From: Bacteroidota bacterium
GTDB lineage: Bacteria > Bacteroidota > Bacteroidia > Cytophagales > Cyclobacteriaceae
Assembly (NCBI GenBank): GCA_022567155.1
Contig: JADFHN010000045.1
Location: 1-32,040 of the forward strand
Direction of reading: 5' to 3'
DNA length: 32,040 nt
Shown: piece after piece, positions 24,124-32,040 of the stretch
Numbering within the stretch: the stretch's first letter is position 1
Layout of the letters: each line of letters starts with the position of its first letter
Notes under the pieces: generated by a model
The model's input: the letters and a program-made list of their open reading frames with translations, nothing else
What the model was told of the DNA's origin: nothing
The model's database searches: none
Program-made: the position numbers and the translations under genes

Positions 24124-24939
24124 ATGCATTCGGATCTTTTTAATCTTAAAAACAAAGTAGCTGTGGTAACCGGAGGTACCGGCGTATTAGGCGGCGCCAT
24201 TATCACCGGCCTTGTGCATGCGGGGGCAAAAGTGGTCATTGTTGGGAGAAACCGTGAAAAAGCAAATACATTGTCGGAGGTGCTTGGAGGTGTGGGCGAA
24301 ACCATGGTCTTTCAGGGTGATGTGCTGGATGAAGGGCAGATGGATCAATTGCGAAATGCGGTGCTTGAAAGATGGGGCAGAGTGGATATTTTGATAAATG
24401 CAGCAGGTGGTAATCTTCCCGGGGCGGTTATTCCGCCGGATAAAACAATACTGGACCTTAATATGGAAGACATGAGGAAAGTGCTGGAATTGAACTACCT
24501 GGGGACAGTAGTACCCACCCAGCAATTACTCCCTGTATTTATAAAACAAAATGCGGGAGTTATTATCAATATTTCCTCCGTAACCGCCCAACGGCCGATG
24601 ACACGAACGGCTGGATATTCTGCCGCCAAAGCAGCTATTGATAACTATACAATGTGGCTGGCTGTGGAATTAGCCAATAAATACGGAGAAGGCATCAGGG
24701 TAAATGCGATAGCCCCCGGGGTGTTTCTGACAGGCCAGAACAAATCGTTATTAATCAACGAAGACGGATCGCTGACCGAACGGGGAAAAACCATAACAGA
24801 TCACACTCCATTCAGGCGGTTTGGGAAACCCGAAGAATTAACAGGCACAGTAATCTGGCTATGTTCGGATGCATCGAAATTTGTTACGGGCACTATTGTA
24901 TTTGTTGATGGAGGTTTTCATGCATATAGCGGAGTTTAA
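24124..24939 (+). CDS. SDR-type D-mannonate oxidoreductase (fructuronate reductase)
   Basis: The 271-aa classical short-chain dehydrogenase has the cofactor motif VVTGGTGVLGG, NAAGGN at about 92-97, and the catalytic set S152 (ISSVTA), Y165 and K169 (YSAAK). The C-terminus has the family WLCSDASKFVTGTIVFVDGGF. By itself this would be a generic SDR. Its place directly before uxuA and uxaC (5- and 3-base gaps) makes reduction of D-fructuronate to D-mannonate very likely. That step is done in E. coli by the unrelated UxuB, for which an SDR substitutes in many Bacteroidota. It is the first gene of the uronate operon. Confidence 0.88.
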   Translation: MHSDLFNLKNKVAVVTGGTGVLGGAIITGLVHAGAKVVIVGRNREKANTLSEVLGGVGETMVFQGDVLDEGQMDQLRNAVLERWGRVDILINAAGGNLPGAVIPPDKTILDLNMEDMRKVLELNYLGTVVPTQQLLPVFIKQNAGVIINISSVTAQRPMTRTAGYSAAKAAIDNYTMWLAVELANKYGEGIRVNAIAPGVFLTGQNKSLLINEDGSLTERGKTITDHTPFRRFGKPEELTGTVIWLCSDASKFVTGTIVFVDGGFHAYSGV

Positions 24940-24944
24940 TTAAA

Positions 24945-26129
24945 ATGAGTTTTATACAAACATTGAGATGGTTTGGGCCTGATGATCCGGTTACGCTGGA
25001 CTTTGTCCGGCAGGCGGGAGCATCCGGTGTGGTCACTGCGCTGCATCATCTTCGTAATGGTGAAGTATGGCCGGCTGACGAAATCAGGGTGAGAAAGGAT
25101 CTGATTGAAAAGAAAGGACTCGAATGGGTTGTGGTCGAAAGCGTACCCGTTCATGAAGACATTAAAACCAGAACAGGTGATTTTTCACGGTATATCGACC
25201 ACTTTAAACAAACAATCCGCAATCTTGGCAGGGAGGGGATTAAAATAATATGTTACAATTTTATGCTGTTGCTTGACTGGACACGCACGGATCTGGATTA
25301 TGAATTATCTACCGGCGCTAAAGCGCTTAGGTTCAGTAAAATAGCCCTTGCCTCTTTTGATATGTTTATACTACAGCGTAATCAGGCGCAGGAAGACTAT
25401 ACGGATGATGAGATTAAACTGGCGCAGGTGTATTATAGCAAACAAGATGCGAATGATGCAGAGATGCTGACAAAAAATATACTGGCCGGTTTGCCGGGTT
25501 CAGAAGAATCCTATTCACTGGAGGCATTCAGAAATAAATTGCATACCTACAATGAATATAATGACACCACACTCCAGCATAATTTACTTGAATTTTTAAA
25601 GGAAATCATACCGGCGGCTGAGGAATCAGACGTCAGAATGGCCATTCACCCGGATGACCCGCCTTTTTCGATTCTAGGCCTGCCCCGGGTGGTTTGTAAA
25701 CGCGATCAGATTTATACCCTGCTTAAGGAGGTTAAAAGCCCGTCGAACGGGATTACATTCTGCACGGGATCACTGGGAGTGAGGCCCGACAATGACCTGA
25801 TCCGGATGGCTGAAGAATTCGGCCCGGCTATACATTTTGTGCACCTGAGAAATATACAGAGAGAGGATAATGGTGCTTTTATTGAATCGGGCCATCTTGA
25901 AGGGGATGTGCCTATGTATGAAGTTGCAAAAGAATTACTGATCGAAATGCACAAAAGAAAATCAGCAGGAATGGATGATCGCATACCTATGCGGCCTGAT
26001 CACGGCCACCGCCTGATTGCTGATGGTGACCTGAAAGTGAACCCGGGTTATTCGGGTATAGGTAGGTTAAAAGGATTGGCGGAACTGAGAGGGCTGGAAA
26101 TGGGAATAGAAAAATCTTTCGTTATTTGA
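24945..26129 (+). CDS. uxuA: Mannonate dehydratase
   Basis: Converts D-mannonate to 2-keto-3-deoxy-D-gluconate. The 394-aa TIM-barrel enzyme begins with QTLRWFGPDDPVTLDFVRQAGASGVVTALHH. It shows the metal/active-site blocks CYNFMLLLDWTRTDL, AIHPDDPPF, FCTGSLG, FVHLRN and the closing MRPDHGHRL, all characteristic of UxuA. Length is normal. It lies 5 bases after the SDR and 3 before uxaC, so it is translationally close-packed in the operon. The KDG kinase and aldolase needed to finish the pathway are not in this window. Confidence 0.96.
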   Translation: MSFIQTLRWFGPDDPVTLDFVRQAGASGVVTALHHLRNGEVWPADEIRVRKDLIEKKGLEWVVVESVPVHEDIKTRTGDFSRYIDHFKQTIRNLGREGIKIICYNFMLLLDWTRTDLDYELSTGAKALRFSKIALASFDMFILQRNQAQEDYTDDEIKLAQVYYSKQDANDAEMLTKNILAGLPGSEESYSLEAFRNKLHTYNEYNDTTLQHNLLEFLKEIIPAAEESDVRMAIHPDDPPFSILGLPRVVCKRDQIYTLLKEVKSPSNGITFCTGSLGVRPDNDLIRMAEEFGPAIHFVHLRNIQREDNGAFIESGHLEGDVPMYEVAKELLIEMHKRKSAGMDDRIPMRPDHGHRLIADGDLKVNPGYSGIGRLKGLAELRGLEMGIEKSFVI

Positions 26130-26132
26130 CCT

Positions 26133-27539
26133 ATGAAAATATTCCCTGATGACAACTTTCTGTTAAACAATGCCCGGGCGGAAGCACTGTATCACAATAT
26201 TGCCAGGAACTTGCCCATCATAGATTATCACTGCCACCTGTCTGCCGAAGATATTGCTGATGACAGGCAATTTGAAAATCTTACCGACATCTGGCTGGAA
26301 GGTGATCATTACAAATGGCGTGCGATGAGAGCCAATGGTGTGGATGAAAAATACATTACCGGTGATGCAGACCCGGTTTTAAAATTCAAAAAATGGGCCG
26401 AAACAGTACCTTTTACCCTTAGAAACCCATTGTATCACTGGACGCATCTGGAACTCAAACGATATTTTGGTATTGAAAAGCTGCTTAACGGCGACTCCGC
26501 TCACGAAATTTATGATCATTGCACTGAAAAACTGGGTACAAAGGATTTTTCGGTGCGGAATTTATTACTGAAAATGAATGTGGAAGTGATTTGCACCACC
26601 GATGATCCTTCAGACTCACTGGAGTTTCATAAGCGTATTGCAACTGATAATTTCAATGTACAGGTATTGCCATCATTCCGTCCAGATAAAATACTAAGCA
26701 TTGATGATTCACCTTTATTCGACTCACAAATACAGAAATTATCTGCAGCGGCAGATATAGCTATTGATACCTTTCCAAAACTGCTTGAAGCCCTGGAACG
26801 GAGAATAAATTTCTTCCACCGAATGGGAGGCAGGTTGGCCGATCATGGGCTGACCCATTTTTATGGCAAAGTATTCACGGACACCCAAATGGATATTATT
26901 TTCAAAAAAGCGCTACAAAAAAAAGGCCTGTCGTCGGATGAAGAGCACATTTACAAATCCGGACTGTTATACCATCTTGGTGTGATGTACCATGAAAAGG
27001 GGTGGGTGCAACAATTTCATATCGGTGCCATCAGAAATAATAATTCACGGATGTTTGACATGCTGGGATCCGATACGGGTTTCGATTCCATTGGCAGTTT
27101 TGAATCCGGTGTGGAAATGTCAAAATTTCTGAACCGGCTTGACCAGGCAGGAAAATTAAGCAAAACCATTCTGTATAACATAAATCCAAAAGACAACGCC
27201 TTTTTTGCAACCATGGCAGGAAACTTTACCGAAGAGGGTGTCCCCGGAAAAGTACAGTTTGGGGCAGCCTGGTGGTTTTTGGATCAGAAAGAAGGGATTG
27301 AACGGCATCTGAATGATTTATCGAACTACGGACTGCTGAACCGTTTTGCAGGTATGCTCACCGATTCAAGAAGCTTTATGTCATTTCCCAGACACGAGTA
27401 CTTCCGCCGGATCTTTTGCAATCTGATAGGTAGCGATATGGAACTTGGACTGCTTCCTGACGACAATGATTTGATTTCAGAGTTGATAAAAAACGTATGT
27501 TACAAAAATGCCAGGTCCTACTTCAAATTTAATTTATGA
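26133..27539 (+). CDS. uxaC: Glucuronate/galacturonate isomerase
   Basis: The 468-aa uronate isomerase of the amidohydrolase superfamily converts D-glucuronate to D-fructuronate (and galacturonate to tagaturonate). The metal-binding IIDYHCHLSAEDIADD lies near residue 30, followed by WLEGDHYKWRAMRANGV, VICTTDDPSDSLEFH, QFHIGAIRNNNSRMF, PGKVQFGAAWWF and MLTDSRSFMSFPRHEYFRR. All expected blocks are present and the length is typical. With the SDR and UxuA the window encodes glucuronate to KDG; there is no tagaturonate reductase, so galacturonate use is not supported here. Confidence 0.97.
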   Translation: MKIFPDDNFLLNNARAEALYHNIARNLPIIDYHCHLSAEDIADDRQFENLTDIWLEGDHYKWRAMRANGVDEKYITGDADPVLKFKKWAETVPFTLRNPLYHWTHLELKRYFGIEKLLNGDSAHEIYDHCTEKLGTKDFSVRNLLLKMNVEVICTTDDPSDSLEFHKRIATDNFNVQVLPSFRPDKILSIDDSPLFDSQIQKLSAAADIAIDTFPKLLEALERRINFFHRMGGRLADHGLTHFYGKVFTDTQMDIIFKKALQKKGLSSDEEHIYKSGLLYHLGVMYHEKGWVQQFHIGAIRNNNSRMFDMLGSDTGFDSIGSFESGVEMSKFLNRLDQAGKLSKTILYNINPKDNAFFATMAGNFTEEGVPGKVQFGAAWWFLDQKEGIERHLNDLSNYGLLNRFAGMLTDSRSFMSFPRHEYFRRIFCNLIGSDMELGLLPDDNDLISELIKNVCYKNARSYFKFNL

Positions 27540-27581
27540 GGTTTTGACAGGCAGGAAATAAATGCATAAAGTAAGGGGAAA

Positions 27582-28577
27582 ATGAAAATGTGCAAAAACC
27601 GGATAATACATGCAATTACATACATTTGGCTGATTTTCATGCTGCTGTATGGTTGCCAGGACAGTCATCAGGTCAGGGTTTTAAAAGGAGCTCATAATTT
27701 TGATCAGACCCATTCCGTAGCCAAAGCATATGATTTCATTGCAGAATATCTTGCCGACATTTCCGGCGGCAGGCTGTTGATGGCGGTCTATCCAAACGGC
27801 CAGCTGGGTACCGACCGGGAGTGCCTGGAACTGTTGCAGATCGGAAGTATCGATATTACAAAAGTGTCTTCAGGCGTACTTGAGAATTTTGTTCCCCAGT
27901 TTAAAGTGCTGGGACTGCCTTACATTTTCAGAGACAAAAAGCACCAGTTTAAAATTCTTGACGGGCCAATAGGTCGCGAACTGTTGTTAGCAGGAGAAAA
28001 CTACTGGCTTAGAGGCCTTGGTTATTACGATTCTGGTAGCAGAAGTTTTTACTCCAAAGACATACCGATTGAAACCCCTTCGGACCTGAGAGGATTGAAA
28101 ATACGAACTATGGAAAGCCCCACCGCCATGAATATGGTGAAGCAGATGGGCGGGGCAGCCACACCGATTTCATTTGGCGAACTTTATACGGCGTTACAGG
28201 CCGGGGTGGTGGATGGAGCAGAAAACAACCCTCCTTCACTTTATCTGACAAGACATTACGAAATTTGTAAGTATTACTCCATCAACGAACACACCTCGCT
28301 GCCGGATGTATTGCTGATCAGCACCCATACCTGGAATTCGCTCACAACGCAACAGCAGGCATGGCTGAGGGAGGCTGTTGATGCTTCGGTAGTTTACCAG
28401 AGAAAATTGTGGGAAGAAGCTGAAAAGTATGCACTTGAGCAGCTTAGAAAAGAAGGTGTAAAAATTATCTATCCTGATAAAGCGCCTTTTATTGAAATCG
28501 TGGAGCCGCTTTACCGGCAATATGAAAACGAGCCTGAAATTGCTGAACTGATCAAAGGAATAAAAGAAACAAAGTAA
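27582..28577 (+). CDS. dctP: TRAP transporter substrate-binding protein (DctP), lipoprotein
   Basis: The 331-aa periplasmic receptor has a lipoprotein signal (lipobox LYG-C25), so it is probably tethered to the membrane. The DctP fold is shown by GGRLLMAVYPNGQLGTDRECLELLQ, the ligand-Arg segment LRGLKIRTMESP at about 166-177, and FGELYTALQAGVVDGAENNPPS. The Arg in KIRT usually binds the carboxylate of the substrate. Placed after uxaC (42-base gap) and before dctQ and dctM, it most likely binds a hexuronate or a small oligouronide. An ATG two codons downstream (27588) is an alternative start. Confidence 0.93.
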   Translation: MKMCKNRIIHAITYIWLIFMLLYGCQDSHQVRVLKGAHNFDQTHSVAKAYDFIAEYLADISGGRLLMAVYPNGQLGTDRECLELLQIGSIDITKVSSGVLENFVPQFKVLGLPYIFRDKKHQFKILDGPIGRELLLAGENYWLRGLGYYDSGSRSFYSKDIPIETPSDLRGLKIRTMESPTAMNMVKQMGGAATPISFGELYTALQAGVVDGAENNPPSLYLTRHYEICKYYSINEHTSLPDVLLISTHTWNSLTTQQQAWLREAVDASVVYQRKLWEEAEKYALEQLRKEGVKIIYPDKAPFIEIVEPLYRQYENEPEIAELIKGIKETK

Positions 28578-28579
28578 CT

Positions 28580-29068
28580 ATGAGAAAATATCTGGACATA
28601 TTCCTGGAAAAAACCCTTGTGCTGTTAATGTCATTGATGGTGCTGAATATTCTCTGGCAGGTAGCCTCGCGATATGTGCTGAATAACCCCAGTTCTTTTA
28701 CAGATGAGCTTGCCAGGTACCTGCTGATATGGACAGGTCTTCTAGGCGCAGCCTACGCAACCGGTAAAAACCTGCATCTTGCTATTGATATACTGCCCGG
28801 GAAAATCGATAACCACAAAGTCAGGCATGGACTGTATTTGATGTCCAAAGGAATGATTGCCTGTTTTGCATTGCTGGCGATGGTTGCAGGAGGGGCGCGG
28901 CTGGTATATATTTCATGGATTCTGGATCAGAAATCTCCGGCACTGAACGTTCCACTCGGCCTTGTTTATACGGCGGTCCCGTTAAGTGGTCTGATTATCC
29001 TTTATTATGTTTTTTCTGACCTGTCCCAGAAGCAGGAATCAGGGCCTCAGAAAGTTTCATCTTTTTAA
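28580..29068 (+). CDS. dctQ: TRAP transporter small membrane subunit (DctQ)
   Basis: A 162-aa protein with four transmembrane helices (about residues 12-32, 45-65, 88-110, 128-150). The DctQ motif NILWQVASRYVLNNPSSFTDELARYLLIWTGLLGAAYA spans the first two. It would form the membrane complex with the large subunit DctM that follows 15 bases later, taking up the ligand delivered by DctP using a sodium gradient. It starts 2 bases after the dctP stop. Length and motifs are normal. Confidence 0.94.
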   Translation: MRKYLDIFLEKTLVLLMSLMVLNILWQVASRYVLNNPSSFTDELARYLLIWTGLLGAAYATGKNLHLAIDILPGKIDNHKVRHGLYLMSKGMIACFALLAMVAGGARLVYISWILDQKSPALNVPLGLVYTAVPLSGLIILYYVFSDLSQKQESGPQKVSSF

Positions 29069-29083
29069 CTGCCGGTAAATCGC

Positions 29084-30373
29084 ATGGAAGTTCTTATCCT
29101 TATTGTAAGTTTTATTTTTCTATTATCCATAGGTGTGCCAATCGCATATAGCATTGGTCTGTCGGCCATGTTTACATTGATGGTAAGTATTCCACTGGTC
29201 GCTTCATTTACTACAGTGGCACAGCGGATGGCTACGGGGCTTGACAGCTTTTCGCTGATAGCTATTCCTTTTTTTATTCTTGCCGGTGAATTGATGAACA
29301 GAGGAGGAATTGCCCGGAGGCTCATTGATTTTGCCAAAGCGCTTGTTGGAATGTTGCCCGGAGGGTTAGCCTATGTAAATATCATGGCATGCATGTTATT
29401 CGGGGCTATTTCAGGTTCAGCCATAGCGGCAACCTCTGCAATTGGCGGCATCATGAACAAAAGAATGGAAAAAGAAGGTTACGACAAAGCATTTAGCGCT
29501 GCCGTCAATATTACCTCCTCCACAACGGGACTGGTTATACCTCCCAGTAATATATTAATTGTTTTTTCACTGGCCAGCGGCAGCGCCTCCATCGCAGCGC
29601 TTTTCCTTGCAGGGTATTTACCGGGCATATTGGTTGGATTTTTTCTGATGGCAGTGGCTGGTTTTTACGCCTACCGGAATAAATACCCGGTGGCGGGGCG
29701 TATGAAAATAAGCGCTACATTCATGTATTTTGTTTATGCGCTGCCAAGTTTGTTTTTGTTGGTAGTCGTTATCGGAGGCATCATCGCAGGTATATTTACG
29801 GCCACTGAGGCTTCTGCCATAGCCGTTCTCTATGCTTTTATTCTTTCGGTGGTTATTTACAGGGAAATTAAGCTAAACGAATTGCCGGAAATTTTGCTTA
29901 ATGCTGCAAAAACCACTTCCATTGTATTGTTATTGATCTGTACGTCTATGACCATGTCGTGGGCCATGTCTATTGAAAATATCCCGCGTGATGTGAGCTT
30001 GCTGATGTTATCGGTAAGTGATAATAAAATCATTGTTTTACTTATCATCAACTTCATTTTACTGTTGGTAGGAGTTTTTATGGATATAACTCCGGCAGTG
30101 TTGATCTTCACACCCATATTTTTACCGGTGGTAACACGGCTGGGAGTTGATCCAGTTCATTTTGGTATTATCATGGTGTTGAATCTGTGTATAGGGCTAT
30201 GCACCCCTCCGGTTGGTTCGGTGCTGTTTGTAGGGTGCAGTGTAGCAAAAATACGCATCTCGGAAGTTATCAGGCCATTGTTGCCGTTATTTGCAGTAAT
30301 GATTCTGGCGCTTCTGATGGTTACATTTATTCCTTCTCTCAGCCTGTGGCTTCCGGCAATGTTCGGATTCTGA
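29084..30373 (+). CDS. dctM: TRAP transporter large permease (DctM)
   Basis: The 429-aa, roughly 12-helix permease belongs to the DctM/SiaM family. Characteristic blocks are FSLIAIPFFILAGELMNRGGIARRLIDFAKALVG, MLFGAISGSAIAATSAIGGIM, TTGLVIPPSNILIVFSL, FTATEASAIAVLYA and LNLCIGLCTPPVGSVLFVGC. These form the Na+ and substrate sites. It is the last gene of the uronate operon, and 156 non-coding bases separate it from the DinB-fold lipoprotein. No clear terminator hairpin is seen after it. Confidence 0.96.
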   Translation: MEVLILIVSFIFLLSIGVPIAYSIGLSAMFTLMVSIPLVASFTTVAQRMATGLDSFSLIAIPFFILAGELMNRGGIARRLIDFAKALVGMLPGGLAYVNIMACMLFGAISGSAIAATSAIGGIMNKRMEKEGYDKAFSAAVNITSSTTGLVIPPSNILIVFSLASGSASIAALFLAGYLPGILVGFFLMAVAGFYAYRNKYPVAGRMKISATFMYFVYALPSLFLLVVVIGGIIAGIFTATEASAIAVLYAFILSVVIYREIKLNELPEILLNAAKTTSIVLLLICTSMTMSWAMSIENIPRDVSLLMLSVSDNKIIVLLIINFILLLVGVFMDITPAVLIFTPIFLPVVTRLGVDPVHFGIIMVLNLCIGLCTPPVGSVLFVGCSVAKIRISEVIRPLLPLFAVMILALLMVTFIPSLSLWLPAMFGF

Positions 30374-30529
30374 TCATGATTATTTCGGTGATTCCGATCC
30401 GTAATTACACTCACAAAACGTTTAAATTAATGTTTTCGGGAACACTTCAACCTGCTATAATACAGGCAGATAATGGATAAGCTATATAAGTTTACGTATT
30501 TTAATTTTTGAAATCAAAAAAACCATGCT

Positions 30530-31108
30530 ATGAAAAGAATATTAGTGTTTGCCATGCTGATGGCCGGTGCCATCGCATTTACAAATTGCACACAGCAAAG
30601 TGTTGCAAATGAAGGTAATTTACAAGAAGTATCTGATCCGACGTATCATTTTGTGGAAGGACATGCTTCCGTGTGGGACGAAGCGATTGCGCAGGTGATG
30701 GAACTGGCCGATGCGATGCCGGAAGACTATTACGATTTTAAACCTCATGACAGTGTCCGTACATTCGCCGGGCAACTGATACATATTGGTGCATCATCCA
30801 AAGTTATTGCCAATATGTTTCTGAAAGATATCCGCCCTGAAGGCCCGCCCCCGGATATGGATGTTTCGGCAATGACCAAAGCTGAAATTGTAGCGTTTGT
30901 AAAAACCAACCTGGAGGAAACCGGGGAGATCATGAAAAGCATGTCGGATGAACAACTTGCTGAAAAAGTGAAAAGCTTCTCCGGCAATGAAATGACCCGT
31001 TTGGAAGGACTACTATTTGTACACGACCACCTTACCAACCATAAGGGCAAGGCCAACCTGTACGTACGGATCAGTGGGAAGGAACCGCCAAATTACAGGT
31101 ATTATTGA
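30530..31108 (+). CDS. DinB-fold protein, predicted lipoprotein
   Basis: The 192-aa protein has an N-terminal export signal ending FTN-C20, with Asn before the Cys, an unusual but possible lipobox. The rest is a DinB/YfiT-like four-helix bundle with the metal triad H85 (GQLIHIG) and H167/H171 (HDHLTNHKGK). DinB-family members are metal-binding proteins, some acting as thiol-dependent transferases or hydrolases; the role of this exported form is unknown. It follows the uronate operon in the same direction but probably has its own promoter in the 156-base gap. Confidence 0.87.
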   Translation: MKRILVFAMLMAGAIAFTNCTQQSVANEGNLQEVSDPTYHFVEGHASVWDEAIAQVMELADAMPEDYYDFKPHDSVRTFAGQLIHIGASSKVIANMFLKDIRPEGPPPDMDVSAMTKAEIVAFVKTNLEETGEIMKSMSDEQLAEKVKSFSGNEMTRLEGLLFVHDHLTNHKGKANLYVRISGKEPPNYRYY

Positions 31109-31168
31109 GTATTAGATATTAGTCATGCCATGACTGAACAACTACAAAATACTTCAAATTTTAAGATA

Positions 31169-31191
31169 GGTCGTAGGGCGATCCTACGTCC
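31169..31191. repeat. Dispersed palindrome, copy 2
   Basis: GGTCGTAGGG-CGA-TCCTACGTCC is an imperfect copy of the palindrome at 7356-7378, with two differences, both in the right arm. It lies in the gap between two convergent genes. Confidence 0.6.
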
Positions 31192-31199
31192 TGAGAAGA

Positions 31200-31261
31200 A
31201 GGCTTGAACACGAATAGCCGTGTAAGAATTGCACGGCTATTCGTTGATAAGGCGCAAGCCT
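31200..31261. terminator. Two-tier hairpin between convergent genes, possible bidirectional terminator
   Basis: The inner stem has perfect 12-base arms CGAATAGCCGTG (31211-31222) and CACGGCTATTCG (31232-31243) with a 9-base loop. An outer pair, AGGCTTG (31200-31206) and CAAGCCT (31255-31261), encloses it. No T-run follows on either strand, so it may instead be another mobile palindrome. Confidence 0.5.
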
Positions 31262-31274
31262 AATGCTTACGAGG

Positions 31275-32040
31275 TTATTTCTTTTCCCAAAGTCCTTCCA
31301 TTTCTTCCAACGTTTTTCCCTTTGTTTCCGGGATCAGCCTCCAGACAAAGATTAAAGTTATGATACACATGAAGGCAAACAGAAAATAGGGGAGCGCCCC
31401 ATTGAAAGTCTCGTTATTTAACTCACTCCTGTTGATTAAGGGGAAACTATTGGCTACCATCGCGTTGGACAGCCATTGTGCCGCAACAGCAATAGACATT
31501 GCCACACTCCTGACATGGTTTGGAAATATCTCCGCGAGCAACACCCAAACTACCGGACCCATTGAAAGTGCAAATGACCCGATAAATACAAGCATGGCGA
31601 TTAAAGAAACAACTCCTAGTTGCTGTGTATAAATGGACAGTCCCAGCGTGCTTAAACCAATAAACATACCTACTAATCCCACAAGCAACAGCGGTTTTCT
31701 ACCCCATTTATCCACTGTAAAAATAGCAACGAACGTGAAAACGAGGTTGACAGTTCCAAGCCACAGTTGTTGCCGCAAGGCATCTTCCGGACCATAACCC
31801 AGCGCGTTGCTGAATATTTCGGCGCCATAATAAAGTATGGCATTAATACCTGTTACCTGTTGAAATACAGAAAGCATTATGCCCAGGAACAAGACAAAGC
31901 CCATTCCGTATGCAAGCAAGTTGACCGCTTTGCTTGTTGTCATTGAATTTTTGATTTCATCAAATTCTGAATTAGCTTCTTCATTGGTGAGGACGATTTT
32001 AGAAAGCACTTTTTTTGCCTCATTGTCTCTTGTTTTCAAC
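31275..32040 (-). CDS. Sugar porter (MFS), C-terminal part, cut by window edge
   Basis: The frame gives at least 254 aa of a sugar-porter-family MFS transporter and is open at the right edge; the 5' half lies beyond the window. Visible family motifs are FQQVTGINAILYYGAEIF (helix 7), DKWGRKPLLLVGLVGM (loop 8-9), GPVVWVLLAEIFPNHVRS (helix 10) and the C-terminal signature RLIPETKGKTLEEMEGLW. About six transmembrane helices are present. It probably imports a monosaccharide by proton or sodium symport, and the substrate is unknown. The TTG near the edge is simply part of the central loop. Confidence 0.93.
   Translation of the reverse strand, partial: LKTRDNEAKKVLSKIVLTNEEANSEFDEIKNSMTTSKAVNLLAYGMGFVLFLGIMLSVFQQVTGINAILYYGAEIFSNALGYGPEDALRQQLWLGTVNLVFTFVAIFTVDKWGRKPLLLVGLVGMFIGLSTLGLSIYTQQLGVVSLIAMLVFIGSFALSMGPVVWVLLAEIFPNHVRSVAMSIAVAAQWLSNAMVANSFPLINRSELNNETFNGALPYFLFAFMCIITLIFVWRLIPETKGKTLEEMEGLWEKK

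Overview
The window looks like a piece of a Bacteroidota chromosome, probably from the Cytophagales side of the phylum. It has AT-rich intergenic DNA, a textbook Bacteroidota promoter (TTTG, 19 bases, TATATTTG), many small lipoproteins, tandem DUF1080 and Tat-exported Gfo/Idh/MocA proteins, a four-helix-bundle (S23-type) gene, and few Shine-Dalgarno sequences. Most genes are complete; a sugar porter runs off the right edge.

Layout. Positions 1-930 hold a small conserved protein and a VapBC toxin-antitoxin pair whose promoter and palindromic operator are visible. A pfkA gene (1460-2563) is followed by a tight four-gene cluster (2635-6919): two sugar-nucleotide epimerases, a dolichol-phosphate-mannose-synthase-like GT2 and a multi-pass membrane protein, likely making and transferring a surface sugar. 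An 870-base stretch (6920-7789) holds dispersed repeats and hairpins. Next come two hypothetical proteins, a HlyD-type adaptor with a MacB/FtsX-type permease but no adjacent ATPase, and a divergent kinase-fold-like protein (12435-13478).

The minus strand from 18420 to 13509 is a sulfur-carrier region: cysM, a JAMM peptidase, a CysO-like carrier ending GG-NIT, and a MoeZ/MoeB-like E1 with rhodanese. After a 466-base gap come a second carrier that ends exactly in GG and a BNR-repeat protein broken by one frameshift. The set matches the CysO-Mec-CysM-MoeZ protein-thiocarboxylate route to cysteine known from mycobacteria.

The most striking item lies just upstream of cysM. A 23-codon leader peptide has three consecutive Cys codons. 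Its last codons and stop form one arm of an 11-bp helix that competes with an intrinsic terminator placed about 30 bases before cysM. This is the layout of a cysteine-sensing transcription attenuator.

The right third carries an M19 dipeptidase lipoprotein, a tandem-DUF1080 protein with a Tat-type Gfo/Idh/MocA oxidoreductase, and a four-helix-bundle gene that has lost its ATG. It then holds a complete-looking hexuronate operon (SDR fructuronate reductase, uxuA, uxaC, TRAP transporter dctPQM), a DinB-fold lipoprotein and the partial sugar porter.
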